Source: Cupriavidus necator N-1
Lineage (GTDB): Bacteria; Pseudomonadota; Gammaproteobacteria; Burkholderiales; Burkholderiaceae
Direction: 5' to 3'
NCBI RefSeq assembly: GCF_000219215.1
Contig: NC_015726.1
Location: 1,736,001-1,800,000 of the forward strand
Length of the DNA stretch: 64,000 nt
Every line of letters starts with the position of its first letter. Position 1 is the stretch's first letter. Made by a program: the position numbers and the translations under genes. The notes under the pieces were generated by a model that was not told the DNA's origin, did no database searches, and saw nothing but the letters and a program-made list of their open reading frames with translations. Below are positions 30,134-39,904 of the stretch, piece by piece.

Positions 30134-31178
30134 ATGACCACACTGCAATCCACTCGCCAGGAGAAGGACTTCCTGGGCGTCCGCAACCTCGATAACAGCT
30201 TGTACTACGGTGTGCAGACGCTGCGGGCAAAGGAGAATTTTCACCTCTCCGGCCGCCGGCTTGGCGAGTATCCCGAGTTTGTCAAAGCACTGGCCCTTGT
30301 TCGACGCCATCCTGAAAATGGGCCGCACCCAGCTCCAGGATGCGGTTCCCATGACGCTTGGACAGGAGTTCCGTGCCATGGCCGACACCGTATCCGCGGA
30401 CCTCGAGCAGCTTCGCACGCTCATCCCGGCTGCGCTATGCGCCGTGAATCTGGGGGGAACGGCGATCGGCACGGGCATCAATGCCGACCCGCGCTATCAG
30501 GCGATCGCCATTGAGGAGCTGGCGGCGCTCTCCGGCTTCCCGATCCGTTCCGCAGCCAACCTCATTGCGGCGACATCGGACATGGGCGACTTCGTACTGC
30601 TCTCAGGCCTGATCAAGAAAACCGCGCTGAGGCTCTCGAAGATCAGCAATGACCTGCGTTTGCTGTCGAGCGGTCCGCGGGCCGGCCTTGCGGAAATCAA
30701 CCTCCCGGCGCGCCAGCCCGGTAGCTCCATCATGCCCGGCAAAGTCAATCCGGTCATTCCGGAAGCGATGAACCAGGTGGCCTATGAAATTGCAGGTAAC
30801 GATGCCGCGCTGACCCTGGCCGCCGAGGCGGGTCAGTTGCAGCTCAATGCCATGGAGCCGCTGATTGCCTACAAGCTCTTTGACTCCATCCGGCTACTCG
30901 GTCGGGCGGTGCGGATGCTGGACCGCGAGTGCATCGAGGGCATTACCGCCAACCCGGATCAGTGTTCCGCACTGGTTCAGCGGTCGATTGGCATTGTGAC
31001 TGCGTTGAATCCGTACATCGGATATGAGAATGCCACGCGCATCGCCAGGCTCGCTCAGGAGACTGGCCGCACCGTCGTGGAGCTGGTGCAATCCGAGCAG
31101 CTGATCAGCAATGAGCTGCTGGCCGATATCCTGCGCCCGGAGAACATGGTGGCGCCTCGTGCGGTAGCTAGAGCCTGA
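30134..31178 (+). pseudogene. aspA: Aspartate ammonia-lyase, internally deleted and frameshifted
   Basis: Aspartase converts aspartate to fumarate and ammonia. The first 55 codons from ATG 30134 encode a normal N-terminus (DFLGVRNLDNSLYYGVQTLRAKENF, EFVKALAL). At about 30299 the frame switches and the sequence resumes at FDAILKMGRTQLQDAVPMTLGQEF, running to the natural C-terminus at 31178. Roughly 130 residues of a 470-residue enzyme are missing, including the GTSTNMN and GQSTND substrate-binding segments. The downstream catalytic loop SSIMPGKVNP is intact. The product cannot be active. The remaining frame is otherwise undamaged, so the deletion is probably recent. Confidence 0.85.
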
Positions 31179-31265
31179 TAACAACGAAGTGACCCGCGTC
31201 GGTATGCCACGGCGCAAACCGTCACGCATCGCCTGCTCGCACACCTGACAGCGCCGAGAGCTCAC

Positions 31266-31395
31266 GGCAACGCACCCCTCTCCCGCGAAGTGGAAGAGGA
31301 GTGGGGGAGAGGGCCGTTGCGTCAACGAAGTAACGCGCCGTCCGGTATTGCCAGCGCCTGCCCTCTCCCCGACGCTCCCGCAAGCGGGAGAGCGG
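31266..31395. repeat. Intergenic palindromic repeat (CTCTCCC family)
   Basis: Two imperfect hairpins built on CCCTCTCCC/GGGAGAGGG and CTCCCGC/GCGGGAG lie between the aspA relic and the aldehyde dehydrogenase. The same kind of sequence recurs at 36993-37110. These look like REP-type dispersed repeats. Confidence 0.55.
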
Positions 31396-31448
31396 CAGCA
31401 TCAGTTCCCCGCGCCGGAGCCCGAACGCCCTCGGGTTTATACGTAGGA

Positions 31449-31542
31449 TGCAAGAATCGTCCGCCTGAGGTGGCAGTTTCGCAATTCGATGCGGTAGCGC
31501 GGTCCGTAACGAATGCAAATGCTGAGCCTTCTTGTCTAGCAT
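31449..31542 (+). promoter_or_regulatory. 94-bp conserved upstream element, copy A
   Basis: This stretch aligns without gaps to 55945-56038 with about 74 of 94 identical bases (hand count). The best-kept blocks are TGCAAGA, GCAATTC, ATGCGGTAGCGC and ATGCTGAGCC. The last block begins an inverted repeat, ATGCT...AGCAT (31519-31542). The element ends seven bases before the aldehyde dehydrogenase start codon. Confidence 0.65.
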
Positions 31543-31548
31543 TTAGTC

Positions 31549-33072
31549 ATGAATCCACTAACGGTGCCGACCCGCGGCGCCCCGCCTTCCGTGCAAATAT
31601 TCGACCCCCAGACTGTCTCCGTTCCCTCGGGCCATTTCATTGGCGGACGGCTCGTACCTGATGCCGGCCGCATTCCCGTGCGGCGCCCCTCCGATAACCA
31701 GGTGCATGCCGAGCTGCCGCTGGCTGACGCCGCCGCCGTGGATGCGGCGGTGCAGGACGCGTGGAAGGCGTGGCGCACCAGCGACTGGGCGCGCCGTGCC
31801 CCGCGCGAGCGGGCGCGCGTGCTGCGTCGCTGGGCCGATCTGATCGAAGCGGATGTGCAGTGTCTGGCGCCGCTTGAAGCCGTGTGCTCCACGCGGCCGG
31901 TGCGCGCTGCCGCGGCCTGGGATGTGCCTTTCACCGCCGAAGGCTTGCGATTCTTCGCCGAATACGCCGACAAGATCGGTGGAGACGTGGCGGCCACGCA
32001 GCACGATCACCTGGGCATGGTGGTGGCCGAGCCGTATGGCGTGGTGGGAGCGATCACCCCGTGGAATTTCCCGCTGGTGATGGTGTCGTGGAAGGTGGGC
32101 GCGGCGCTTGCCGCCGGCAACGCGGTAGTGCTCAAGCCTTCCGAGATGACGCCGTTCTCCGCCGTGCGCCTGGCTCAGCTGGCGATCGAGGCGGGCGTGC
32201 CACCGGGGTTGTTCAACGTGGTGCAGGGCGATGGGCGGACCACGGGCGATGCGCTCACGCGCCACCCGCTGATCTCGAAAATGACCTTTACCGGATCGAC
32301 GCAGACGGGCGCCGCGATCATGGCCAGTTGCGCCTTGCATGGCCCCAAACCAGTCACGCTGGAGCTGGGCGGCAAGAGCCCGCAACTGGTATTCGACGAT
32401 GCGCCGGACCTCGACCGGTTGGCCGGCATCATTGCCGGCGCCATCACCGGCAATGCGGGCCAGGTATGCGTCGCGGGCTCGCGCCTGATTGTGCAGCGCG
32501 GCATCGCCGAGGCACTGGTCGAGCGCGTCGCGGCAAGCTTTGCCGCGCAGCGGCCTGGTGCGACCTGGGATGACGCGGCGACGCTGCCGCCCATCATCTC
32601 GGCAGCGCAGGCGGCGCGCATCCTCGACATCGTCGAGCGCGCGTGCGGCCCGGGCGCGCAGGTGCGCAGCGGCGGCGGGCTGTTCGACGGCGGGCCGGGC
32701 GGCGCATACTTCCAGCCCACGCTGATCGAGGGCGTGCGCGCGGACAATCCTGCCGTGCAGGAGGAAATCTTCGGTCCGGTGCTCACGGTGCAAACCTTCG
32801 ACGACGAGGAAGAGGGCCTGGCGCTGGCCTCGCACGAGCGTTACGGCCTGGCCGCCGGCGTACACACTGCCAATATCGGAAGAGCGCTGCGCGCCATGCG
32901 CGGCATCGCCGCCGGCACGGTGTGGATCAACCGCTACGGGCGCAGTTCGGATTTTGTGATTCCCACCGGCGGCTACCATCAATCGGGCATCGGCAAGGAT
33001 CTGGGGCGCCAGGCCGTGGAGGCGAATTTGCGCTTCAAAAGCGTGCTGATCGATTTTGCTGCGGCGCGTTAG
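31549..33072 (+). CDS. NAD(P)-dependent aldehyde dehydrogenase
   Basis: This 507-residue ALDH has the full family set: the ITPWNFPLVMVSWK cofactor segment, KPSE, FTGSTQTG, catalytic glutamate in LELGGKSP and catalytic cysteine in GNAGQVCVAGSR, then EEIFGPVLTV. It most resembles PuuC-type enzymes for amino-aldehydes. The ATG at 31549 has no obvious ribosome site because the conserved 94-bp element abuts it; a leaderless message or a later start is possible. It heads a plus-strand series with the HAD protein, FAD oxidase and solute-binding protein. Confidence 0.9.
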   Translation: MNPLTVPTRGAPPSVQIFDPQTVSVPSGHFIGGRLVPDAGRIPVRRPSDNQVHAELPLADAAAVDAAVQDAWKAWRTSDWARRAPRERARVLRRWADLIEADVQCLAPLEAVCSTRPVRAAAAWDVPFTAEGLRFFAEYADKIGGDVAATQHDHLGMVVAEPYGVVGAITPWNFPLVMVSWKVGAALAAGNAVVLKPSEMTPFSAVRLAQLAIEAGVPPGLFNVVQGDGRTTGDALTRHPLISKMTFTGSTQTGAAIMASCALHGPKPVTLELGGKSPQLVFDDAPDLDRLAGIIAGAITGNAGQVCVAGSRLIVQRGIAEALVERVAASFAAQRPGATWDDAATLPPIISAAQAARILDIVERACGPGAQVRSGGGLFDGGPGGAYFQPTLIEGVRADNPAVQEEIFGPVLTVQTFDDEEEGLALASHERYGLAAGVHTANIGRALRAMRGIAAGTVWINRYGRSSDFVIPTGGYHQSGIGKDLGRQAVEANLRFKSVLIDFAAAR

Positions 33073-33294
33073 CGGTGCGTCATCGCTCGCCTGCGCACCC
33101 CTGCGGTGCCGACCGCATGACATGCCGCGGGACCCATGACAAACCGCAGTTTCGCCGCGTGCCATGGGCTCATTTCCATATAAACGCGGTGCGGCCGCGT
33201 GCTTTAATCCCTTCGAAATAATTCTGTCGCCCGCGCCGGACAATGCGCGGCTCCACGCCGGTCGCCGACCGGAAAACCCTGAGGATCAGAGACC

Positions 33295-33960
33295 ATGACC
33301 TTCCGTCCCAAGTACGTGACCTTCGACTGCTATGGCACGCTTACGCGTTTTCGCATGGGCGAAATGACGCGCGAGCTGTTCGCCGATCGCATCCCTGCTG
33401 AGCAGATGGAGCAGTTCATCGCCGACTTCAGCGCCTACCGTTTCGACGAGGTACTGGGCGACTGGCAACCTTACGAAGTGGTGCTGAAGAACGCCGTGCG
33501 CCGCCTGTGCAAGAAGTGGAAGATCCAGTACTTCGACACCGATGGCCAGCAGTACTATGACGCCGTGCCGACGTGGGGCCCGCATGAGGATGTGCCCGCC
33601 GGCCTGGCCAAGGTCGCCAAGGAGATTCCCCTGGTGATCCTGTCGAATGCCTCGGATGCCCAGATCCAGAAGAATGTGGCCATGCTCGGCGCGCCGTTCC
33701 ACCGCGTCTACACCGCGCAGCAGGCCCAGGCGTACAAGCCGCGCCTGAAGGCCTTCGAGTACATGCTCGACTCGCTGGGCTGCAACCCGGAGGATGTGCT
33801 GCACGTGTCGTCGAGCCTGCGCTACGACCTGATGTCGGCTGACGACATCGGCATCGTCAACAAGGTTTTCGTGAACCGTGGTCACGGCCCGGGCAACGCG
33901 GCGTACCGCTACACCGAGATCCAGGATATCGGTGGCCTGCCCGGTGTCGTCGGTCTTTGA
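33295..33960 (+). CDS. HAD superfamily type II (haloacid dehalogenase-like) hydrolase
   Basis: The 221-residue protein carries the HAD motifs: nucleophile Asp in TFDCYGTLTRF (residue 10), motif II Ser in LSNAS, motif III Lys in YKPR, and a final SADDIGI acidic loop. This is the arrangement of (S)-2-haloacid dehalogenases (type II). Its neighbours suggest a role in amine or amino-acid catabolism rather than true dehalogenation. A second member lies at 49059-49760. The next gene follows after 28 bp. Confidence 0.85.
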   Translation: MTFRPKYVTFDCYGTLTRFRMGEMTRELFADRIPAEQMEQFIADFSAYRFDEVLGDWQPYEVVLKNAVRRLCKKWKIQYFDTDGQQYYDAVPTWGPHEDVPAGLAKVAKEIPLVILSNASDAQIQKNVAMLGAPFHRVYTAQQAQAYKPRLKAFEYMLDSLGCNPEDVLHVSSSLRYDLMSADDIGIVNKVFVNRGHGPGNAAYRYTEIQDIGGLPGVVGL

Positions 33961-33988
33961 ACTGACCTTCCACAATTCCGTCCCCACC

Positions 33989-35278
33989 ATGAAGCTTGAT
34001 TCCTACTGGAACGATTCGGTGCCGACACTGGCACTGGACGCGCACGAACTGCCGCCGCAGGTCGATGTGGCCATCGTCGGCGGTGGCTTCACCGGGCTTT
34101 CGGCGGCGCTGGCGCTGGCCCGACATGGCGCAAGCGTGGTGGTGCTGGAGGCTGGGGCCACCGTGGCGCCCGAGGCCTCGGGGCGCAATGGCGGCCATGT
34201 GAACAACGGGCTGGCGGTGGACTACGCGGAGCTGGCTGCCAGGGTGGGCGTGGAACGCGCCCGCGGCTGGTACCACGCCTATGACGACGCGGTCGATACC
34301 GTGGAGCGCATCGTGCGCGACGAGGGCATTGCCTGCGACTTCCAGCGCAACGGCAAGCTCAAGCTCGCCACCAAGGCTCACCAGATGGAAGCGCTGCGGC
34401 GCAGCGCCGAGCGCCTGGTTGCCGACGGCGTGGATACCGACGTGGAAATTCTCGACGCGGCGCGCGTGCGTGCCGAGGTGCAGAGCGAGCGTTTTCACGG
34501 CGGCCTGCTGTACAAGCGCAGCGGCCAGATGCATATGGGCCGCTTCGCGCAAGGCCTGGCCGTGGCCGCGCAGCGCCACGGCGCACAGATCCACACTGGC
34601 ACCTGCGTGCGCCGCATCGAGCGCGTGCAAGGCCAGGTGCACCGCCTGCACACCGCGCGCGGCACGGTGCTGGCCCGGCAGGTGCTGCTCGCCACCGGGG
34701 CTTCGCGCCACGGTGGCTATGGCAGCTTCGGCTGGCTGCGCCGGCGCATCGTGCCGATCGGCAGCTTCATCGTGACCACGGAGCCGCTGGGCGCTGAACG
34801 TGCCAGGGCGCTGCTGGCCAAACGCCGCACCTATGTCACGGTGGCGAACATTCACCATTACTTCCGCCTCACGCCGGATCACCGGCTGGTGTTCGGCGGC
34901 AGGGCGCGCTTTGCCGTCTCCAGCCCGCAGCAGGATGCTGCGAGCGGGGAGATCCTGCGCGCCGGCCTGGCCGAGATCTTCCCGCAGCTCGGCAACGTCA
35001 GGCTCGACTATTGCTGGGGCGGACTGGTCGACATGACGCAGGACCGCCTGCCGCATGCCGGCGAGCGCGACGGGCTGTTCTACTCCATGGGCTACAGCGG
35101 CCACGGCACGCAGATGTCGGTGCACATGGGCGAGCGCATGGCTGCGGTGATGGCCGGCGACGCGGCTGCCAATCCATGGCGCGAGCGCGACTGGCCCGCC
35201 ATTCCCGGGCATTTCGGCCCGCCGTGGTTCCTGCCGGCGGTAGGCCTGTACTACCAGCTCAAGGACCGGCTTGCCTGA
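33989..35278 (+). CDS. FAD-dependent amine oxidase, PuuB/DadA-like
   Basis: The 429-residue protein binds FAD through VAIVGGGFTGLSAALALARHG (residues about 27-47) and VVLEA, and has the signature EASGRNGGHVNNG typical of gamma-glutamylputrescine oxidase (PuuB) and relatives. The C-terminal part shows DYCWGGLVDMTQDRLP and GYSGHGTQMSVHMG, a normal DAO-family ending. The ATG at 33989 is chosen because the protein then matches PuuB length; no strong ribosome site is visible, so coupling to the HAD gene is likely. It would oxidise a secondary or primary amine to an aldehyde for the neighbouring ALDH. Confidence 0.87.
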   Translation: MKLDSYWNDSVPTLALDAHELPPQVDVAIVGGGFTGLSAALALARHGASVVVLEAGATVAPEASGRNGGHVNNGLAVDYAELAARVGVERARGWYHAYDDAVDTVERIVRDEGIACDFQRNGKLKLATKAHQMEALRRSAERLVADGVDTDVEILDAARVRAEVQSERFHGGLLYKRSGQMHMGRFAQGLAVAAQRHGAQIHTGTCVRRIERVQGQVHRLHTARGTVLARQVLLATGASRHGGYGSFGWLRRRIVPIGSFIVTTEPLGAERARALLAKRRTYVTVANIHHYFRLTPDHRLVFGGRARFAVSSPQQDAASGEILRAGLAEIFPQLGNVRLDYCWGGLVDMTQDRLPHAGERDGLFYSMGYSGHGTQMSVHMGERMAAVMAGDAAANPWRERDWPAIPGHFGPPWFLPAVGLYYQLKDRLA

Positions 35279-35352
35279 GCTTTGCGCACCTGCTGAGCTT
35301 TCGCCGCGATCCCTCTGTTTCCCACTCAGAATAATCAGGAGCACAACCAACC

Positions 35353-36972
35353 ATGAACGATAGCGGTAACGAGTTCGAGAACCTTGTCGGCCCCGGCGAA
35401 AGCCTTCGTGTGATGGGTCTGCTCAAGCGTGGCGCCACGCGGCGTGACGTGCTGGCGATGCTGCTGGCAGGCGGCATGCAGGCCACGCTGGCCGGCAGCC
35501 TGGCCGGCGTGGCCGTCAAGGCCCATGCAGAGACACCGAAGCGTGGTGGCCGTATCCGCGTGGCCGTCGCCACGGCAGCCGCCTCGGATACGCTCGATCC
35601 GGCCAAGCAGTCGAACCAGAACGACTACGTGCGCTGCAACATGGTCTACAGCGGGCTGACCTCGCTCGATAGAAGCCTGACGCCGCGGGCTGCCCTGGCC
35701 GAGTCGTTCAACACCACCGACGCCAAGACCTGGGTCTTCACGCTGCGCAAGGGCGTGACCTTTCACGACGGCAAGGCATTGTCCCCGGCCGACGTGGTGT
35801 ATTCGATCATGCGCCACAAGGACCCCGCCACCGCTTCGAAGGCCAAGGTGCTGGCCGAGCAGATCGAGAGCGTGAAAGCCACTGGCCCGAATGAGGTCAC
35901 GGTGGTGCTGACCAGCCCCAATGCCGACCTGCCGGTGATCCTGGGCACCTTCCACTTCCTCATCGTCAAGGATGGCACCACCGACTTCAGCGCAGGCATC
36001 GGTACCGGACCTTACAAGATCAAGGAATTCAGGCCCGGCGTGCGCACGCTCGTGGTGCGCAACGGCGCCTACTGGAAGCCCGGCAAGCCCTATCTCGACG
36101 AAATCGAGTTCGTCGGAATCGCCGACGACAGTGCGCGGGTCAACGCGCTGCTGTCCGGCGGGATGGACCTGGTGGCCTCTGTCAACCCGCGCTCCGTGGC
36201 CCGCGTCAAGGGTACGCCTGGCTACGGCATCCTCGTCACGCAATCGGGGCAATACTCAGACCTGATCATGCGCAAGGACGTGGGTCCTGGCGTGAGCCCG
36301 GACTTCTTGATGGGGATGAAGTACCTGCAGGACCGCGAGCAGATGAAAAAGGCGATCGCGCTCGGCTATGCGGTGGTCGGCAACGACCAGCCCATCGACC
36401 CCACCAACCGGTTCTTCTTCAAGGAACTGCCGCAGCGACCCTTCGACCCGGAAAAGGCGAAGTTCCATTTCCGCAAAGCCGGCGTGACGGGCAAGGTGCC
36501 GGTGGTGACCTCGCCGGCCGCTATGTATTCGGTGGAGATCGCGATGGTGATGCAGCAGACTGCGCAGCGTGTGGGCCTGGAACTCGACATCAAGCGCATG
36601 CCTGCCGACGGCTACTGGTCGAACCACTGGCTCAACAGCCCGGTGGGCTTCGGCAACGTCAACCCGCGCCCCAGCGCCGATACCATCCTCACACAGTTCT
36701 TCAAGTCCGATGCGCCGTGGAACGAATCGCGCTGGAAGAACCCCAAGTTCGACCAGCTGCTGCTGGCGGCGCGGGCTGAGACCGATACCGGCAAACGCAG
36801 GCAGGTGTATGCCGACATGCAGTCCATGATCCATGAGGACGCCGGCATCGGTATCCCGTTGTTCCTGGCCAGCATCGACGGACATTCGTCGAAGCTTAAA
36901 GGGTTGTCACCGATCCCGCTGGGGGGTCTGATGGGCTATTCGTTTGCGGAGAACGTCTGGCTGGATGCCTGA
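35353..36972 (+). CDS. ABC transporter solute-binding protein, family 5 (copy 1)
   Basis: The 539-residue protein is a dipeptide/oligopeptide/opine-type periplasmic binding protein (SBP_bac_5), with TFHDGKALSPADVVYSI and the final GGLMGYSFAENVWLDA. The N-terminus contains a twin-arginine pattern T-R-R-D-V-L (Arg30-Arg31) before a hydrophobic stretch, so Tat export is likely. A near-duplicate of equal length lies at 56119-57738. The two match base for base over long blocks. The matching permeases and ATPase are on the opposite strand just downstream. The ligand is probably a peptide, opine or amino-acid derivative. Confidence 0.92.
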   Translation: MNDSGNEFENLVGPGESLRVMGLLKRGATRRDVLAMLLAGGMQATLAGSLAGVAVKAHAETPKRGGRIRVAVATAAASDTLDPAKQSNQNDYVRCNMVYSGLTSLDRSLTPRAALAESFNTTDAKTWVFTLRKGVTFHDGKALSPADVVYSIMRHKDPATASKAKVLAEQIESVKATGPNEVTVVLTSPNADLPVILGTFHFLIVKDGTTDFSAGIGTGPYKIKEFRPGVRTLVVRNGAYWKPGKPYLDEIEFVGIADDSARVNALLSGGMDLVASVNPRSVARVKGTPGYGILVTQSGQYSDLIMRKDVGPGVSPDFLMGMKYLQDREQMKKAIALGYAVVGNDQPIDPTNRFFFKELPQRPFDPEKAKFHFRKAGVTGKVPVVTSPAAMYSVEIAMVMQQTAQRVGLELDIKRMPADGYWSNHWLNSPVGFGNVNPRPSADTILTQFFKSDAPWNESRWKNPKFDQLLLAARAETDTGKRRQVYADMQSMIHEDAGIGIPLFLASIDGHSSKLKGLSPIPLGGLMGYSFAENVWLDA

Positions 36973-36992
36973 CCTGGAAGGGGGGCTTTGCT

Positions 36993-37018
36993 CCCCTCTC
37001 CCGCTTGCGGGAGAGGGG
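36993..37018. terminator. Palindrome after solute-binding protein; REP-like, possible terminator
   Basis: CCCCTCTCCCGC and GCGGGAGAGGGG form a perfect 12-bp stem with a TT loop. No T-tract follows on either strand. A related stretch with CCCGCACGGGGAGAGG continues to about 37110. It lies between convergent genes. The rest of 36973-37354 holds palindromes but no gene I can support. Confidence 0.5.
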
Positions 37019-37180
37019 CCGGGGGCAAGCTCATGGCAAGCACCGTGACGGCTGACTTCGTGGATACGCCTGGCCCTCACCCCGACCCTTTCCCGCACGG
37101 GGAGAGGGAGCGCACAAGCGGTGAGGGGAGGGCGTGGATTTGCCTCGCTACTTCTTAGCGTCTTTCAGATTTGTCAGCTT

Positions 37181-37240
37181 TGGGCCGGCGCAAGCCGGCC
37201 GCTTTGCATTTGAAGCCCGCGCGGCAAGCCCGTCATCTGT
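37181..37240 (+). repeat. Dispersed palindromic repeat, copy 1
   Basis: The core GGCCGGCGCAAGCCGGCC is palindromic and is followed by CGCTTTG...GGCAAGCCCGTCAT. The same core and flank order occurs in reverse orientation at 63218-63275. A further hairpin (GGCCGGCGC...GCGCCGGCC) lies at about 37319-37348. Confidence 0.5.
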
Positions 37241-37354
37241 GCGCGCCCTGAGCGCCAGACGGCTTGCCGAACAAAGCCACGCGCGCCGATGGCGGCGAAA
37301 TTCGCGTGGATGTTCCCGGCCGGCGCCTGCTGGCACCGCGCCGGCCGGTTGGCG

Positions 37355-38992
37355 TTATCGCGAAGCCGCGATTTCGCCTTCGCTGTGCAGATCGACTTCA
37401 TCGATCCAGCCGCGGCGCAATTCGGGCACCGAGCGCGCCAGCAGCGCGTAGTAGGGGTGGTGTGGCCCGCGGTCGTAGTCGGCGTGCGCGACCTGGGTCA
37501 GCTTGCGGCCATGCTGCATCACCACGATCTCGTCGCAGATCGAGCGCACGGTGTGCAGGTCGTGGCTGATGAAGAGGTAGGAGACGCCCAGTTCCTTGCG
37601 CAGCTCGGCCATCAGGTCGAGGATGGCAGCGCCGACCACCGTATCCAGCGCCGAGGTGATCTCGTCGCACAGGATCAGTTCCGGATCGGCGGCGAGCGCC
37701 CGGGCCAGGTTCACGCGCTGCTTCTGCCCGCCGGACAGGCCGCCAGGCGTGCGCTGCGCCACGCCGGGGGGCAGCCGCACCAGATCGAGCAGCTGGCGGA
37801 TCCGTGCCCGTTTCGCTTCGCCGCGCAGGCCGTGGAAGAACTGCAGCGGCCGCGCCAGGATCTCCTCGACGGTGCGCGCGGGATTGAGTGCGGTATCGGC
37901 CATCTGGAACACGATCTGGATGCGCCGCAGCTCATCGTGGCTGCGCTGCGCCACTGTCGGTTTCAGCGGGCGGCCGTTGAAGGCGATGCTGCCGTGGCAG
38001 GGTGCCACCAGCCCGGCGATCGCGCGCGCCAGCGTGGTCTTGCCCGAACCCGACTCGCCGATGACGCCAATCGCCTGGCCCCGGTACAGCTTCAGGTCGA
38101 CGCCTTCCAGGATCTTCGCGGCCGGCTGGCCGTGCGCATCGAGCACACCGTAGCCGGCGGACAGATCGCGGACCTCCAGCAGCAGCGGGCTCTTGTCGGG
38201 GTCCACCGGCGCACCCGGACGCTCGGTCGGCCGCGCCGCGGCCAGCAGGCAGCGCGTGTAGTCGTCGGCGGGCTGGTACAGGATCTGGTCGGTCTCGCCC
38301 AGCTCGCGCATCTTGCCGTCGCGCAGCACCAGGATGTGGTCGGCCACCTGGGCCACCACGGCGAGGTCGTGGCTGACATAGACCGCGGTGGTGCGGCGTT
38401 CCTGCACCGCGCGGCGGAACACGCGCAGCACTTCGACCTGCGTGGTGACGTCCAGCGCCGTGGTCGGCTCGTCGAGGATCACCAGGTCGGGATCGGTGAT
38501 CAGGGCCATCGCCGCCATCAGGCGCTGCAGTTGCCCGCCGGAGACCTGGTGGGGGTAGCGCTCGCCGATGGAATCAGGGTCGGGCAGCGCCAGTTCGCGG
38601 AACAGCGCGACCGCCTTCTTCTCGGCGGCCTTGCGATCCATGAGCCGGTGGATCAGCGCCGGTTCGACCACCTGGTCCATGATGGTGCGCGACGGGTTGA
38701 ACGAGGCCGCCGCGCTCTGCGCGATATAGGTGATCTCGCGCCCGCGCAGCCGGCGCTGGTCGCCGGGCGAGAGGTGCAATACGTCGGTGGTGCCGACCCG
38801 GATGCTGCCGGCGATCTCGCAGCCGTGGCGTGCAAAGCCCATCAGCGCCAGCGCGGTGGTGGTCTTGCCCGAGCCGGACTCGCCGATCAGTGCCAGCACC
38901 TTGCCGGGCTCGATCTCGAAGTCCACACCATCGACCAACGTCGCCTGGCCTGCGGTGATGCGCAGATTGCTGACCTTTACGGACGTGCCCAT
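37355..38992 (-). CDS. ABC transporter ATP-binding protein, two fused ATPase domains
   Basis: The 545-residue protein joins two nucleotide-binding domains of the DppD and DppF type. Each has a Walker A GESGSGKT, a signature (VSGGQLQR in the first, LSGGQKQR in the second) and a Walker B (LVILDEPTTALD and LILCDEITSALD). In the second Walker B the usual DEP is DEI. The start ATG follows the permease stop directly (TAAATG). It powers import with the two permeases encoded upstream. The likely binding proteins are the family 5 proteins at 35353 and 56119. Confidence 0.92.
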   Translation of the reverse strand: MGTSVKVSNLRITAGQATLVDGVDFEIEPGKVLALIGESGSGKTTTALALMGFARHGCEIAGSIRVGTTDVLHLSPGDQRRLRGREITYIAQSAAASFNPSRTIMDQVVEPALIHRLMDRKAAEKKAVALFRELALPDPDSIGERYPHQVSGGQLQRLMAAMALITDPDLVILDEPTTALDVTTQVEVLRVFRRAVQERRTTAVYVSHDLAVVAQVADHILVLRDGKMRELGETDQILYQPADDYTRCLLAAARPTERPGAPVDPDKSPLLLEVRDLSAGYGVLDAHGQPAAKILEGVDLKLYRGQAIGVIGESGSGKTTLARAIAGLVAPCHGSIAFNGRPLKPTVAQRSHDELRRIQIVFQMADTALNPARTVEEILARPLQFFHGLRGEAKRARIRQLLDLVRLPPGVAQRTPGGLSGGQKQRVNLARALAADPELILCDEITSALDTVVGAAILDLMAELRKELGVSYLFISHDLHTVRSICDEIVVMQHGRKLTQVAHADYDRGPHHPYYALLARSVPELRRGWIDEVDLHSEGEIAASR

Positions 38993-39877
38993 TTATTTGA
39001 CTCCGTTACGTGCCGAGCGACCCGGCAGATTGTCGATGACGAGGTTGACGGCGAGGGTCAGGCTGGCGATGGCCAGCGCCGGCGCCACCACCGCCATGCT
39101 GCCTTCAGACAGCGCGCCGATGTTCTCGCGCACCAGCGAACCCCAGTCGGCATCGGGCGGCTGGATGCCCAGGCCCAGGAAGCTGAGGCTGGCGAGCAGC
39201 AGCACGACGTAGACGAAGCGCAGCCCCAGGTCGGCGAGCATGGGCCCGAGGATATTGGGCAGGATCTCCTGGCGCATGATGTAGGCGGTGCCTTCGCCGC
39301 GGGTGCGGGCAACCGTCACGTAATCCATCGCATTGATGTTGACCGCCAGCGAGCGCGCGATGCGATAGGCGCCCGGCACGTAGATGATCGCCGCCGTGAC
39401 GGCGAGCATCCACACCGACGAGCCGAAGGCCGCGACCATGATCAGCGCGAACATCTTGCTGGGGATGGCCGTGAGCGTATCGACGCCGCGGCTCAGGCAG
39501 GCATCGATCCAGCGCCCGCTGACGGTGGCGAGCAAGGCCAGCGTGATGCCGATGCCGCTGGCGCACAGGGTCGAGACCAGCGCGACGCAGACGGTGTAGC
39601 GGGCGCCCAGGACGACGCGCGCCAGCATGTCGCGCCCGAGGTAGTCGGTGCCGAGCCAGTGCTGGGCGCTGATCGGGGCGAAGACCTGGATCTCTCCCGC
39701 GGGCGTGCCGTCAGCGTGGATCAGGATCGGGCCGAGGATGGCGGCGAACAGCCAGCCGATGAGGATCAGGCAGCCGATCCAGCCGGTGAGACCCAGGCGG
39801 GGCAGGCGCGGACGGCGACAGCCTTGGTCGGGGGCGCTCACCGCGGTGGTGGCTTGCGTGTGGGAGGAAGTGGACAT
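38993..39877 (-). CDS. ABC transporter permease, DppC-like
   Basis: The 294-residue protein has an N-terminal membrane segment (TGWIGCLILIGWLFAAILGP), the periplasmic HWLGTDYLGRDMLARVVLGAR motif of DppC/OppC proteins and five further membrane segments. The EAA-like cytoplasmic loop for ATPase contact is about ARTRGEGTAYIMRQEILPNILGP. The ATG at 39877 has AGGAG nine bases upstream, better than the ATG six codons earlier. It lies 27 bp after the first permease gene. Confidence 0.92.
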   Translation of the reverse strand: MSTSSHTQATTAVSAPDQGCRRPRLPRLGLTGWIGCLILIGWLFAAILGPILIHADGTPAGEIQVFAPISAQHWLGTDYLGRDMLARVVLGARYTVCVALVSTLCASGIGITLALLATVSGRWIDACLSRGVDTLTAIPSKMFALIMVAAFGSSVWMLAVTAAIIYVPGAYRIARSLAVNINAMDYVTVARTRGEGTAYIMRQEILPNILGPMLADLGLRFVYVVLLLASLSFLGLGIQPPDADWGSLVRENIGALSEGSMAVVAPALAIASLTLAVNLVIDNLPGRSARNGVK

Positions 39878-39904
39878 GAATTGCAGCTCCTGCATGGCGA
39901 GGCT

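Noticed and set aside
31449..31542. Sigma-54 promoter within the conserved element
   Set aside because: The TGGCA and GC blocks are too close together for the -24/-12 spacing, and copy B lacks them.
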